Below the pieces are notes generated by a model. That model searched no databases. It worked only from the letters and a program-made list of their open reading frames with translations, and was not told where the DNA came from. Positions 52,304 to 63,896 of a DNA stretch of 64,000 bases are shown in pieces (the stretch's first letter is position 1; every line of letters starts with the position of its first letter). The position numbers were made by a program, and so were the translations under genes. This DNA is from Dactylis glomerata (taxonomy: Eukaryota > Streptophyta > Magnoliopsida > Poales > Poaceae): positions 1,335,567 through 1,399,566 of the forward strand of contig QXEO01000334.1 in NCBI GenBank assembly GCA_007115705.1, given 5' to 3'.

Positions 52304-54282
52304 TGTTTACAATGAAGCCGATTGCTTACAAAATGGAGATCTACTACTAGTACTACTACTACTAGTTCCTAATCTAGGAGGCGGCGTCGTCGTCGTCGCC
52401 GTTGCCATTGCCGCCGCCGTCTTCGCTGTCATCGGCGCTGCTGCCGGCGTAGTCCTCACCGCTGCTGCTGAAGTTGTCAGCGGGGGCCTCCTCGTTCTCG
52501 TCGTCGTCGTCGGTGTCCTCGCTGGACCTGGCGCGGAAGCGCTTCACCGGCGGGTATTCGTCGGAGGAGGTGTCCTCCTCTGCTTCTTCCTCCTCATCGG
52601 AAGAGCCGATGTCCTCGCCCCAGGACACAGCGTCGTCGGCGCTCTCCGCCTCCAGTTCCCCGTCGATGAGGAGTTGGAGGTCCTCCTCGCCGTCGGTCAG
52701 GGACTCGTCGTCCTCTGACTGGGCGGCGAAGTCCCAGTCTCTCTCGTCCCACCATTGTGGGGCGAGAGCTTCGTACGCCGCCATTGGCGGGTGCTCCGGC
52801 GTCGGCTCCCGGTTGACGGAGTCGGAGGATTGGAAGGAAAGGCCGGATGTGTTGGAGGAAGAAGAGGAGGCCATGGCGGAGGAAGAGGGTTTTTTGGCTA
52901 TTGGAGAAGAATGAGGATGCAAATGGTTCGGATAGATTTAAATAAGGGGAATAGTGGAAGATGGTTCAATGCCATAGCGGTTTTCGAGAATGTGGTGCCA
53001 GAGTTGTCAAATCGTGTACTGCGGAGAAGTTGAGAAGGCGAGGCATCATGATGAGGAGGCGATATGACGGTTCTGCTCTGCAACGCGTGACCCGATGAAG
53101 AAAAAACAGAGTGGTTTTGGAATTATTATTGCCAAAACCAGGGGGGCATGTGTTATCGCCACATTTTGGCCAAATGAGGAGATGGGCCGTAATCAAGATG
53201 GGCTTGGAGGCTGGATCGGCCTTGCGCGTGGATTTGGGCTAATTGCCCGTGTATCTGTATATTATGATAGATTACGTTTCGGTTTAAACAAGAGATAGAG
53301 TTGTGAGGTTTATTCCAAAGATAGAAAGTCTCCGGACTATAAATGTGTACCTAGGGTTATTGAGAAAAGAGGACGATCACGTTCACAACAAACACAATCT
53401 CGGCGCATCGCCACCCCTTGTTTCGAGGGTTTCTTTCAGGTAAGCGTCGTGCTGCCTAGATCGCATCTCGCGATCTAGGCAGCATCTGCTTATGTGTTAT
53501 TTGGTGTTGCTCGTACTGAAGCCTTGTTGATGGCGAGTAATACTGTTATCATAGATCTGTTTGGGCTAGCATCGGTGCTTTTGGTTATGTTTGCTTAGTC
53601 ATGCTGCCCCTAGAGATCTCGCTGCCTTTGCACCTATTTTGGGTGTAAGGGCAGCATCTTGCTTGATCTTTATTCAGTCGATTCAATCTGTCATAGTTGT
53701 TCCTTGTTCTCCAAGGATTAGTTTGATATCCGCATGGTTAGGCCTCACAAACGGGTTGAACGATCCAGTAGTACGTAAGGATATGGTTTGCCAATTCGAG
53801 AGGAGTTGTTCCGGGAATTGACTCTACGTTGGTTTTTTGGCCTCCTCTAGGGTTAGTTTTCTGTTATCTTTCGTATCTACCAGGCTCAATTACGTGTGGG
53901 ATGTTCCAATTATGTGGTGAAAGCGTTAAACTGTCGTAGATCGATTTGACTTGTATTGATAAAGCAAAACCCCATGTTATCGTAGATCCAATGCAGATCC
54001 ATGGGACAATCGGCTACATGAGCCGATTCACAGGGAAACCTGAGAGCCGATCGAGGCTCGTATTTAATGTTTACGTGTCTGCCATGCAGGAAACTAATCG
54101 AAGCAATCCATCACCTTCCTGATCAGGTATAGGTCAGGTGGCACGCCCTTGCATCAGCCAGGACGTGTGCCGGAGTTTTGCGGGCCGTTGCCCGAGGGAC
54201 CAGGGCCCACCAGCAGTTCTGGGAGCCTCCCAGCTCTTCGTGGTGCTCGTCGCTGCTCGCCGGTGGGTTTTGACAGGCAACA
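52304..54282 (+). repeat. Tat element 3' LTR, full length
   Basis: The LTR starts TGTTTACAATG. The start is inferred from the TGTTT retained at 40080 with its duplication, since the 5' LTR lacks the following 316 bp. TATA box CTATAAATG near 53336, perfect donor CAG|GTAAGC at 53439/53440, hairpin at 53450-53484, acceptor near 54088, end GGCAACA at 54282, then CATAC. Confidence 0.85.
52374..52922 (-). CDS. LTR-borne antisense acidic protein (182 aa)
   Basis: A complete ORF lies wholly inside the LTR on the strand opposite to gag-pol. A TATA-like TATTTAAA is about 20 bp upstream of the ATG (minus strand, near 52935-52945). The product has a Ser-rich start, a Trp-containing segment AYEALAPQWWDERDWDF, and then about 110 residues of mainly Asp, Glu and Ser (DGEEDLQLLIDGELEAES, SSDEEEEAEEDTSSDE) with one basic island (PPVKRFRARS). 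It resembles hypothetical proteins often predicted in grass genomes. Function unknown. It lies upstream of, and on the same strand as, the PMD gene. Confidence 0.65.
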   Translation of the reverse strand: MHPHSSPIAKKPSSSAMASSSSSNTSGLSFQSSDSVNREPTPEHPPMAAYEALAPQWWDERDWDFAAQSEDDESLTDGEEDLQLLIDGELEAESADDAVSWGEDIGSSDEEEEAEEDTSSDEYPPVKRFRARSSEDTDDDDENEEAPADNFSSSGEDYAGSSADDSEDGGGNGNGDDDDAAS

Positions 54283-54921
54283 CATACATAGTTCGATCTC
54301 GTTCCCGACAAGTCTCTTTACTCTTTCCGTGATAATGCATTCCCGTGACCTAGTCACATGCTTGCAAGCGATTCCAATGCAATATCACCAAGAAGGGCCC
54401 AGCGAATATCTTCTCGTCATCGGGTTTGACAAATTCCACTCCTGATCCATGAGCCTCAACTAATACTTTTAGAATACCCAAATCAACCTTTATAATCACC
54501 CTATTATGGTGTGACGTTTGATATCATCAAAGCACTCTTCCGATATTAGTGATTAACATGATCTCATGGTCCAAGGATTAGAACTATTTCGTATGAGTTT
54601 GATATAGCAATGAAACTTGATGACTTGATCATATTGCTATTCGTACTATGGGTGTGAGTGTTCATCACATCATTCTTCTAATGATATGACCTCGTTATTA
54701 ACAACATCCAATGTTCATGACCAGGAAACCTTGATCATCAGTTAATCAACAAGCTAGTATAAAAGAGAGGCTTTACTAGGAACCTTTTTTTAGTTTATTA
54801 ATGACACAAGTATTAATGTTTCCAATTAATACAATTCTAGCATGAGAAATAAACATTTATCATAAACATGGAATATGATAATAACCACTTTATTATTGCC
54901 TCTCAGGCATATTCCCTTTAG
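54283..54921 (-). repeat. Angela/BARE-like copia LTR, right part
   Basis: It starts with the CATAC duplication, then continues the copia LTR cut at 40079. On the minus strand its beginning reads AAAGGGAATATGCCTGAGAGG and CAATAATAAAGTGGTTATTAT, the Angela/BARE LTR start in diverged form. The outer boundary near 54921 is approximate because the terminal bases have changed. Confidence 0.75.
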
Positions 54922-57164
54922 AAATATCCAAGAGGTACAAGCATCAAAGCTTGGGGGTGCCCAAGGCACCCCTTCTTCATCAACAAAAATGTCAGGTCAT
55001 CTTTCAAGACACTATATTTTTATTGCTTCATATGCTATGTGTTGTTCTTGGAGCATCTTTATTTTTGCTTTTAGTTTTCTTTTGTTTTGTTTGCTATAAT
55101 AAATGGTTGGATCACATCATGTTTATTTTGGAGAGAGACACACTCCATTTTCATTGCCTAGAATACTCTAGTTTTCACTCTTATCGTTCAACGAGTGTTC
55201 TCTTTTTGTAGTACTACGTTTAGCTTTTGTTTTTCGCCTTGATTTTGTTTAGAACTTGTTAGTTCTTTGTAGCTAGGTGTTCTTAGACCTCTGGTCTTTG
55301 TTGGTTTTCATCTTAGATCTCTTTTTCTAGTGAGAGTTGTTTCAAAAAGTTTGATTGGTGTTGGAAAAGAGTAAAAAGTTTCATGCTTATAGTGGTACAG
55401 ATGGGAGCATGTTTAGACTGTGGCTTAGACTTTTGCATGTCATGCTTGATGTTATTTTGATTATATGCTTAGTATAGTTATTGCTATAGCATGACTTGTC
55501 TCAAATAACTGAGATTGCTTAATGTGCCTTTGGAAGAATCATGCATTGTTTTTATTATATAGAAGCACATTATTGTGGTATTCTCCTTTGATGCTTTATT
55601 TGGGTTGACTTGGCACATGCTCACACCATGTTTGACTACAAACTAGTCGCTCAAGCCTCTATGATTATTATTTTTTGACTTGTGATATCACTTTATGCTT
55701 TGGTTAATAATGTTTTGTCGCTATGCATGATTATGGCCATTATTGCTCTCTTAGTTGGTCGCTCCCAGTCTTTTGCCAGCCTTCACTTGTACTCGGAGGG
55801 AATACTTCCTGTGCATCCAACTACCAAAAACAAAAGTTTTCCAATGTGTCCACCATATCTACCTATTAGCAATTTGCTATTCCAAGTATATTCGTCTTGC
55901 TTTTATCTATCTTCCAAATTAAATTTTTTGTTATGTGAAAATTAGTTAGTAAAGCTCTCATGAACTTGATGGCACATTTACTTTCTTGCACTTAATAAAC
56001 TAGACCATTGTGGCTCTCTTATGTTGATTATATGCTTGTAAGTTGTAAGTTGGGAGTTAGATCAGCCATGCGGTCATGCGGCACGCTTTCAACATTGTAC
56101 TTATTCCTATTTAGTTGATATCATGATCTTTTGTTTATGGATGCTTAAGTTGTGTGAAAGGAATTGGAAATTTGTAAGCTCATGGAGTTTGTATACATGT
56201 TAGAGAAACACCTGGATCAATAATCTAAGCCATGCATCATTCATGGTGGAAATTTACAGCATAACCATAGTGGACATTCGACGACGCATCTCAAAATAAA
56301 AAGTTATACCCAATGGTAAATAAAAAAGATGCCGAGGCGTCCATTGTCTATTTGTCTTGTCATTTTGATGTGGGAAAGTTTCCATGTCATCGGGCAGGAT
56401 GTACCCCATATGATTACAATGACAAGAACTTGCTTGGGACCTAAGTCAATTAGCATGGTTTAAGTACTCGTATTCACGGGACATGAGATTTTCAACTTAT
56501 GATTTGTTAAGCATATACCTCATATTTGTACTCACATTAACCTTAACCACTCAAGATGCCAATGATAGGGGCAATGAGAGCTCAAAGCTAGTAAGTACCA
56601 TAATTTTTGGAAGGTTTATAAACTTGCAATCACTGTTTCCCTCCGCGAAGGGCCTATCTTTTGCTTTTATGTTGAGTCTTCACCTTCTACCTTTATGCAC
56701 CATCTAAGAGAGCATAGTTGTCATTATGAGTATAATGTGCATAGTCCCAAAATTTATTATTGATTGATTCATGATTATGGTATTGCTTGTTCTCAAATTA
56801 TTTGTATCTAGTCACCCTCTTAAACTTGAAGGTGTCCTATGCATTTATGTTCTGCTACTCTACGAGGGACAAGCTGACTACCACTTTGCTATGTTTTTCT
56901 ATATGCTCAAAACAAACACATTACTTTCAATGCATTATTATTCATGATCTTTAGTTTGTGTTACTTTCATGTTATAACATGGTTGCTAAGTTCTATTGTC
57001 AAGATTATATTTGTTATGCCCATGTTTAGAGTACTTTGATCTCAGCACTCAATGCTTTACATTGTTTTGATCAAGATTTTGTTGGTACATGTCACCTCAA
57101 AAATTATTTGTTTTGTTATCACTTACCTACTCGAGGACGAGCAGGAGTTAAGCTTGGGGATGCT
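54922..57164 (+). mobile_element. Athila-like gypsy element, 3' noncoding internal region
   Basis: There is no gene. AAGCTTGGGGGTGCCCAAGGCACCCC near 54950 and GAGGACGAGCAGGAGTTAAGCTTGGGGATGC before 57165 are signatures of the region between pol and the 3' LTR of Athila-type elements in grasses; the latter includes the polypurine tract. The intervening AT-rich 2.1 kb has only short frames. Confidence 0.75.
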
Positions 57165-58561
57165 TGATACGTCGCAAATGTATCTATAATTTTTGATGCT
57201 CCATGCTTGTTTTACACCAATTGCTTCATGTTTTGTTTACACTTCATGGCATTTTTATGCATTTTCTGAAACTAACCTATTAACAAGATGCCATAGTGCC
57301 AGTTCCTGTTTTCTGCTATTTTTGTGTTTCAGAAAAGTTACACAGTAAATATTCTCGGAATTGGACAAAACGAATCCCAAACCTCCTATTTTTCCCGACA
57401 TGAGATGAAGTCCGAAGGAGAGCTGGAGGGGGGGCAGGGAGTGGCCACACCATAGGGTGGCACGCCCCTCCCTTGACCACGCCACCATATGGTGTGGCCC
57501 CCCTAGTCCACCTCTGACATCGCTCTTCCGCCTATATAAAGCCTCAGATGTGAAAACCCTGAATCAATCGGTGTTTTTCTAGAAAGAGTTCCGCAGCTCC
57601 GCCACCACCACCGAGGAGTTTCGAGGGACATAAGTCTTTGTTCCGGCACCCTTCCATATGGGGAATTGCCCCCGGAGCCATCTCCATCAACTCCACCGCC
57701 ATCTCCATCAACGTTGTTGTCTCCCATGATCAGGAGGGAGTAGTTCTCCCCCGGGCCTGAGGGCTCTACCAGTAGCTATGTGGTTCATCTCTCTCTCCCA
57801 TGATGTGATCTATATGTGATCATGAGCTTTGTATCTAGTTGAATTGGTAGATGTTATTCTTCCTCTGTTATGCTACACAAGTGGCTTTATTATTGTAACC
57901 TCTGGAGACACCTTGTACCATGATGTGAAGGTGATAGTGTGCGCATTATGTGTGTCTCTTTGGCTAGTGTCTCTAAGAATTGTTGGTGTTTCTTGGAACC
58001 ATCTAGTACGCTCAAGGTGATAGTGTGGGGCAATCTGGTTTGGGGAAATGCAAACTTTGAGGAGTGCTTTGTAGCCCTACACATGATTAGTGTTCGTTAT
58101 CCATCGGAGAATAGTTGAGAATAGCATAGTGAAGATAGATATTTATGTGTTCAATTATGGTATCTTTGTTGAGAGTGTCCACTAGTGAAAGTATGATCCC
58201 TAGGCCTTGTTTCTAAGCATTTGAACACCATTTACATTCGGTTCTGTTACATGTTTGCTCGCAGCGATATTTATTTTAGATTGCGTTTACTACTTATAAT
58301 CATCCATATTACTTGTATTTCACTATCTCTTCGCCGAACTAGTGCACCTATACATCTAACAAGTCTATTAGGTGTGTTGGGGACACAAGAGACTTCTTGA
58401 ATCATAATTGCAGGGTTGCTTGAGAGGGATACCTTTGACCTCTTCCTTCCTGAGTTTGATAAACCTTGGGTGATCCACTTAAGTGAAACTTACTGCTGTT
58501 CTACAAACATCTGCACTTGGAGGCCCAACACTATCAAGAATAGAAGCGTGCATAGACATCA
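57165..58561 (+). repeat. Athila-like 3' LTR
   Basis: It begins TGATACGTCGCAAATG and ends CATAGACATCA (1,397 bp), homologous throughout to 62326-63757 but clearly diverged. TATA box CTATATAAAGCC lies near 57531-57540. Confidence 0.8.
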
Positions 58562-60735
58562 ATCTTTAATATTCTCATACAGCTTTTTCTCTACATACTT
58601 TGATGCAGAAGTTTCTTTCTCTTGGTGCTGAGTGCGTCAAGATTCAGGAGACTGCTGATGCATCTCAAGGTATGTCTGTTGTATTTTGTGCCTCCTGCTT
58701 TTATGCACTTGTTCCTATGCCTTCCTATGATTGTTAATTGTCTTCTTCATCCTTTTTTTGTGTTTTAGTCACTTTGACCATGGCTCATGCTCGCATATCT
58801 GCTCTGGAAGCCGAACTGAAGACCTCTAGGTAAGCTTGGGAGAGTGCTAACGCCGCCAAGGTTTTTGCCAACAAGGCTGCCAAGTCAGCAAAAACCAAGG
58901 CTAGAAAGTCTAAAAAAGCACTGGCTGATGCTGATCAGATGCGAGTCAAGCGGGAGCAGTCTATAGCTGAGCGTCTTGACAAGATATCTGTCTCTATTGG
59001 CAGTAAGTGTCACATCCTTCCTTTTGGATACTTGCTTATGTTTCATTTGTTGACATGTATTTGCTCATCTTGTTGGCGTCTCTGTGCTACAACAGAGAAA
59101 ATTGGAGAATCTTGGCGACCTCGGTAGCCATATTCTGAAGATCCCCTACTAGCCGCAGTGGGCGTGCTGGAGTCAAATTGGAAGCTTGTTCAGGATGTCC
59201 TTCAGCTGACTCGCCACGTGCTGATCCGCATGTTTGTCGGGTTCTAGCTGAAGAAGAGAGACGAGATGCCAGGCGACAATCTCTGAAAGCTTCTTGAAGC
59301 CTTTGACACCATCGATGATCCTGTGCTTGCAATGAAGCGCACGTCGGTGAAACGAGGTGTCGAAGGGGCGATCGCTCTTGCCCAATCGCATGGCGAAGAG
59401 ATGGAGTGGGAAAAGATTGGCTCTTCCCATGCTCGTCCTCTTTCGGAGATGCTGGAGTTCTTCAAGAAGGCAAGAATTATGCGCCAAAAAATGTGTCTCT
59501 TATCACTCCTTCGACGGCTTCTTCGACTCTTGCACCTGGATCTTCGACGCCTCCGCCCAGCGCTGCTGCTGCTGATGCTCCTGCGCCTTCTACTACCACA
59601 GAGCCTGCTGTTGAGGTGGCGTAGATTTTTGCCTTCTTCTGTAGTTTCTATTCTTCGAGTTGATGTAGTAGACTTTTGTGCCTTTTGCCGATGCTTGATC
59701 GGAGAACTTTATACTTTTGTAAATATTTTCGCTCTATGAAGTGTTATTCCCAGTCATATATTGTGTTTGAGTTATCTTCCCTTTATTCTGTTGTCTTCCA
59801 ACCTGGATATGTCGATGGATCGCCGAATCGTGGTCGCGAGTCACCGCCCACCAATATATCGAATTCTGGGATTCCATCTACTTATCGTTCTCCTTGACAA
59901 TGTGCCGAGTACTTGTCGAGGATTTCGGATCTCGAAGGTCGATTGTTGTTGCTGAAGCGCCAAGCCAAGGCTGTTGTAGACCAAGCTGGGAAATCTTATG
60001 GCTTGATGAAGTGGGTGTCTTCGCTTGAAGATCAGGTGTCTGGTATGATCGCCAAGATCATGCATCTCGAAGAATGCAATTCTTTCCTTATTGAGGTTAT
60101 CGAATCAGGGTGCGAGCAGCTGAAATGTAAGTTTCCTTGATGCCCCCTTGGGCTTTTTGCTGAGCTTCTTTGATTTTGTACTCTAGTAGATTTATATTCT
60201 CTAGGTTCTTGCTTGAATCCTGTCGATGAAGATCTTCGGGTTTCCGAGCGGATTGCGGCTCTTGAGAGGGCATCGAAAGACACCAACACTTTATGGATTG
60301 ATTCGTGGCATCGCAACACCATCATTCTTCTGTAGGATCATGCTCATCATATCAGAGAAGCAGTCGATGGTTGTCAAAAATCATTAACAACCATGTATTC
60401 TATTATGCTTCCCTGTAATCCTCCGCCAGAGGATTTTAGGTAGCTGCTCGATGTTTTCAGGACTAGCCGACGCGTTCATTGTTTGATAGAGCTAAACTTG
60501 GTGGTTGGTGCTAATTTTGCCCTTGGATGGATACGAAAGTGGTATCCAAGGCTTAATTATAGTTCCATGTCTCTGAGTTTGCCTCCAGGGCATGCGACGC
60601 TGCAGGTCCACATGGATGCCACACTTCAACCGGCGAGGAGGATTATTGCTAGGTTACTTCAAGAAGATGCTAGATTTTTCCGTGAATACCATTATTTGAA
60701 CCCGCTCCTTGTAGACGATTTGATCAAACAGCGTT
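58562..60735 (+). pseudogene. decayed accessory gene of a minus-strand gypsy element
   Basis: Plus-strand remnants of a spliced coiled-coil protein. An exon ends CTCAAG|GTATGT at 58669; the next (58769-59002) encodes ISALEAELKTSR, a TAA, then ANAAKVFANKAAKSAKTK; an exon from 59096 gives LLAAVGVLESNWKLVQDVLQ and MKRTSVKRGVEGAIALAQSH. A later part gives YGLMKWVSSLEDQVSGMIAK, and the end HLNP-like block gives NFALGWIRKWYPRLNY and LQPARRIIARLLQEDARFF. Several in-frame stops (for example 58829-58834, 59126, 59247) break it. Its arrangement, opposite to gag on the other strand, repeats that of the Tat element. Confidence 0.6.
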
Positions 60736-61114
60736 GTAATGTAACCCTGCAATGTATATTATTTGTGGACACGAGAGTTTATGTGTTCTGATGCTGTTTG
60801 TCAGAAACTTGTGCTCAAGGCGTTGTTTTATTTGTTCGCGCGTTTCCCGCCCTTCCATGGTGTAGCACTTGGATTTTGTTTTCTGAAGTTGCACAAAGAC
60901 TTGTAAACTCGAAAAGGAGGAACTTATCTTTTTATTATGCTTGAATATAAGATACATGGGGTGTCCCAAGAGAGCTGGCCAGTGACCTGTGTTCTGGGTC
61001 TAGAGAGCATTGCCCTACGATAACTCGTGGCTTAGCAGCCTTAATTTTCCTACTCTACTTTCCTAATAGCTTTTCATATGCTTGTCATCTATGTTGTAGA
61101 GGTCTTCTCCTCCT
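60736..61114. other. no gene recognised
   Basis: The stretch lies between the accessory gene relic and the minus-strand gag-protease relic, where pol should be. pol has been deleted. Confidence 0.4.
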
Positions 61115-62325
61115 CTACTTCAGCTTCCTTTGGGTCTGATGAATGTACCTGCAGTTTCTTTGCCTCTGGCTTCGCCAAATGTCCTTCGAGTTGTTTTGTA
61201 TGCCTGTAGTCGCGCTTACTATTTTATCCTTGGGTTGTCCATAGTTGGCTATCATGCCAAGGTTTTGCGCCATCTTGTGGAATTCCTTGTCGAAAAGATC
61301 TGAGAGTTTGAAGCTCCCCTTCAATGTGATGATTCCTCTTGGTACTGCCATAAATCGCGAAAACGCGGGTTGCCAGAGGATCGCATGGTACTGGGAGGGC
61401 CAGTCCATGACTTCAAAGTCGATTTTTTTCTTCTATAGTTTTGGCGATTACCGAAGCAAATGTCGAGTGCTATTTGACCCAATGGGTAGTTAGCGCTTCC
61501 TGTTACAATTCCATGGAAGGAGCAGTCTGTTGGTTTCAGGAATTCCAGTGATATGTGCATTGCTCGAAGTATTTTTGCGTATATCAGGTTTATTCCACTT
61601 CCTACATCCATGAATACTCTATCCACATCATATCCTCAAATCTGAGCTTTGAGTACCAAAGGCGCGTTTTCTGGCCGAGGTACTGTTATGGGGTGATCTT
61701 CTCTGTTGAACTCAATGGGTTGCTCGGACTAGTGTAAGTATTCTGTGGTCACTAGAGGCTATGTTACTGCTAAGTTAACTTGGCGAGATATGCTCTTTTC
61801 CTCTTTATTCGACATTGTTACTGGTTGTATCATTTTTGTGATACGCCCTTTTGATGGGATATATCCTCCCTCATTGTCGTTTCCTTGTTTGGCTGGTTTT
61901 GACCTTGCGGAGCTCCATTGTTTGCTTGTTGGTTCGACAGAGGTACATTGTTTGTGTTTCCTTTGTAGCCTTGCCTCCTTGCTTCAGCTTGTTTGTTCCC
62001 TACTACCTCTTGAAGCTTCAGAAACATTTTGCAGTCTATCATTGCATGTCTAAACACCCTTTTTCCATCAACAAACGTGAAGTGTATATGGCACGGTCCA
62101 TTTAGCATATCATCTGGTGATGGGTTGTATTCTCGAGGTCCCCTTGACTAGAACTTTTGTTGTTACTGGAGTCTTCTCTGCCGTAGATGCAGTACCCTGA
62201 GTTCCTGCGGTCATCACCTTGATAATTATTGTCTTTGTATCCCACGGCTACTTGGCTATGAGAGCTGTAGTTGTCATAGTTGCGGGATCTTATCCTTTGG
62301 CTACCATATCTGTTTCCTCTGTCGT
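61115..62325 (-). pseudogene. gypsy gag C-terminus and protease relic (minus strand)
   Basis: From right to left: a gag Arg/Asp/Ser-rich stretch (DRGNRYGSQRIRSRNYDNYS), then CHIHFTFVDGKRVFRHAMID and CKMFLKLQEVVG (zinc knuckle-like C/H set), QAEARRQGYKGNTNN, and protease-like MDVGSGINLIYAKILRAMH, SANYPLGQIALDICFG, GIITLKGSFKLSD. Stops and frame changes separate the parts. In the protease the usual catalytic Asp-Thr/Ser-Gly reads DVGSG. It is cut at 62325 by the next LTR. Confidence 0.8.
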
Positions 62326-63757
62326 TGATACGTCTCAAACCTATCTATAATTTTTGATGCTCCATGCTTGTTTTTACACCATTTGCCTTGTGTTTCGTTA
62401 CACTTCATGGCGTTTTTATGCAATTTCTGGAACTAACCTATTGGCAAGATGCCACAGTGCCACTTCCCTATTTTCTGCTGTTTTGTGTTTCAGAAAAGCT
62501 ACACAGGAAATATTCTCGGAATTGGATGAAAGAAGTTTAGAAACTCCTATTTTTTCTGGACGAAGGACGAAGACCAAACGGGAGCCGGAGTGGGGCCAGA
62601 GGCTGGCCACACCATAGGGGGGCGCGGCCCAGCCCCTGGCCATGCCCACCCATGGTGAGCACGCCTGGTCCACCTCCTGGCGAAGCCCCTTTGCCTATAA
62701 GAAGCCTCGGGACGGAAAACCCTAAAATAATCGGTGAAATTTCTAGAACAGTTCCGCAGCTTCGCCGCTGCCACCGATGAATTTTGGGGGACAGAAGTCT
62801 CTGTTCCGGCACCCTGCCGGGACGGGGAAGTGCCCCCAGAGCCATCTCCATCGGTCTCCATCGCCGTCTCTGCCGTCTCCATTGACCTCACCGTCATCTC
62901 CATTGCTGTTGTTGCCTCCTATGATGAGGAGGGAGTAGTTCTCCCCCGGGGCTGAAGGCTCTACCGGTAGCTATGTGGTTCACCTCTCTCTCCCATGATG
63001 TGATCTTTATGTGATCGTGAGCTTTGTATCTAGTTGAATTGGTAGATGTTATTATTCAGATATTATGCTACTCCCGTGCTTTGTTATTGTAATCTCCGGA
63101 GATACCTTGTATCATGGTGTGAAGGTGACTAGTGTGCGCATCATGTGTATCTTTTTGGTTAATGTCTCTATGAATTGTTGGTGTTTATTGGAACATCTAG
63201 TGCATTCATGGTGATAGTGTGGGACAATCTAGTTTGGGGAAATACGGACTTTGAGGAGTGCTTCGTAGCCCTACGTATGATTAGTGTTCGTTATCCATTG
63301 GAGAATTGTTTTGAGTTGCATATTGATGATAGTATCTATTGGTTCAATTATGTTATATTGTTGAGAGTGTGTCTACTAGTGAAAGTATGATCCCTACGCC
63401 TTGTTTCCAAGCATTGCACACCGTTTACTTTCTGTTTTGTTACATGTTTGCTCGCAGCGATATTTATTTCAGATTACAGTTACTACTTATAATCATCACT
63501 ACTACTTGTATTTCACTATCTCTTTGCCGAACTAGTGCACCTATACATCTGACAAGTGTACTAGGTGTGTTGGGGACACAAGAGACTTTCTGTATCGTAA
63601 TTGTAGGGTTGTTTGAGAGGGATAGCTTTGACCTCTTCCTCCCTGAGTTCGATAAACCTTGGTTGATCCACTTAAGGGGAACTTGTTGCTGCTCTACAAA
63701 CCTCTGCACTTGGAGGCCCAACACTGTCTACAAGAACAGGCGCATGCGTAGACATCA
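62326..63757 (+). repeat. Athila-like 5' LTR
   Basis: It begins TGATACGTCTCAAACC and ends GTAGACATCA (1,432 bp), followed by a PBS, so it is the 5' LTR of a second element in the same orientation. TATA-like CTATAAGAAGCC is near 62695. Confidence 0.85.
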
Positions 63758-63767
63758 AGCTCTTTTC

Positions 63768-63785
63768 TAGCGCCGTTGCTGGGGA
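63768..63785 (+). other. primer-binding site, Athila type
   Basis: TAGCGCCGTTGCTGGGGA matches the usual Athila PBS TGGCGCCGTTGCCGGGGA (tRNA-Asp) with two changes, 10 bases after the LTR. Confidence 0.8.
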
Positions 63786-63896
63786 GTAAGGTAAAAGGTA
63801 CTCACATCCTCCTGTGTGAGTGCTTGGAGTTATTTCCTTTAGATTCTGCAATTATATCTTTTTGTTTCTTGTTTTTATTTTCACTAGTTAGACTTA

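Larger units (their letters stand above)
40080..54282 (+). mobile_element. Tat-lineage Ty3/gypsy element with antisense plant-mobile-domain gene
   Basis: The element is 14.2 kb with a perfect 5-bp duplication CATAC (40075-40079 and 54283-54287), LTRs from TGTTT to GGCAACA, gag-protease, RT/two RNase H/integrase, and then 3.6 kb whose genes read on the opposite strand. The second, archaeal-type RNase H (MFFDGSACDDGCGIGI) is diagnostic of the Tat lineage, in which antisense extra genes have been described. The LTRs differ at about seven bases and one indel over 1.64 kb, suggesting insertion on the order of 0.2 million years ago under the usual grass LTR rate. Confidence 0.92.
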
